Source: an uncultured Prevotellaceae bacterium
GTDB lineage: Bacteria > Bacteroidota > Bacteroidia > Bacteroidales > Bacteroidaceae
Direction of reading: 5' to 3'
Assembly (NCBI GenBank): GCA_902776195.1
Contig: CACYPF010000017.1
Span: 57,082 to 121,081 of the forward strand
Length of the DNA stretch: 64,000 nucleotides
The notes beneath the pieces are model-generated. The model ran no database searches. It was given only the letters and a program-made list of their open reading frames with translations, and was not told where the DNA came from. How positions within the stretch are numbered: the first letter of the stretch is position 1; each line of letters starts with the position of its first letter. Made by a program: the position numbers and the translations under genes. Below are positions 63,925-64,000 of the stretch, piece by piece.

Positions 63925-64000
63925 AGAGGCTTCATTGTATTTATATAGATTTTTGTATAAAGAAGTGTATGAGACGTTATCAAAAATGGCACTTACTGAT

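Overview
The window looks like a chromosomal segment of a Bacteroidota bacterium, most likely Prevotella or a close relative. Reasons: promoters of the Bacteroidota type (TTG, about 20 bp, then TAnnTTTG) stand before most transcription units; Shine-Dalgarno sequences are mostly absent; there is a SusC/SusD pair, an RprX/RprY-like two-component pair, an ilvD-ilvB-ilvN-thioesterase-ilvC cluster and a Bacteroidota-type OmpA. I saw no rRNA, tRNA, CRISPR array or transposase gene.

Layout. 1-10.2 kb: OmpA porin, exported GH115 and GH2 glycosidases, a lipoprotein nucleotidase, and an exported fusion of a LOG-like domain with an alpha/beta hydrolase. 10.3-16.5 kb: branched-chain amino acid genes with an acyl-ACP thioesterase inside. 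16.6-18.0 kb: infC-rpmI-rplT, where rplT as given has lost 32 codons and is frameshifted. 18.0-19.0 kb: an LD-carboxypeptidase. 18.9-27.1 kb (minus strand): a five-gene uptake operon (periplasmic binding protein-like, SusC, SusD, exported URO-D-like protein, DAACS symporter) preceded by a 58-codon upstream ORF whose first 21 codons contain nine Met and six Cys. 27.1-27.7 kb: non-coding block with 44-nt repeats and a 234-bp element bounded by 29-bp inverted repeats. 27.8-37.7 kb: sulfur genes: TcdA, a JAMM peptidase, an E1-like enzyme, a ThiS-like carrier, a cysteine desulfurase with a long N-terminal extension, a family 2 encapsulin shell with an inserted cyclic-nucleotide-binding-like domain, TusA- and DsrE-like proteins, cysteine synthase, a MalY-like lyase, a transsulfuration enzyme and a LuxR/NarL-type response regulator. 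37.7-44.0 kb: Tex, ABC-F ATPase, M13 peptidase. 44.1-52.7 kb: a phospho-signalling cassette (zinc-ribbon protein, membrane Ser/Thr kinase, four-AAA+ protein, FHA protein, PP2C phosphatase). 52.7-64 kb: MetA, a U32 peptidase carrying a repeat in its coding sequence, a membrane lipoprotein, a TonB receptor, RprXY-like genes, a GH28, a MazF-type toxin-antitoxin pair and the start of a glycine-rich repeat protein.

The main result is a candidate sulfur regulon. Three minus-strand promoters (before the uptake operon, before cysK and before the response regulator) share the same layout: a 16-bp dyad TACCWWACGTTWGGTA centred 54.5-55.5 bp upstream of TACCTTTG, with TTG exactly 20 bp before that box. 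The dyad has the 7-2-7 form of NarL-type sites, and a NarL-type regulator lies behind one copy, so it is the natural candidate for the binding protein. The regulon would join cystine or other sulfur-compound import, a Met/Cys-sensing leader, cysteine and methionine interconversion, and sulfur storage in an encapsulin.
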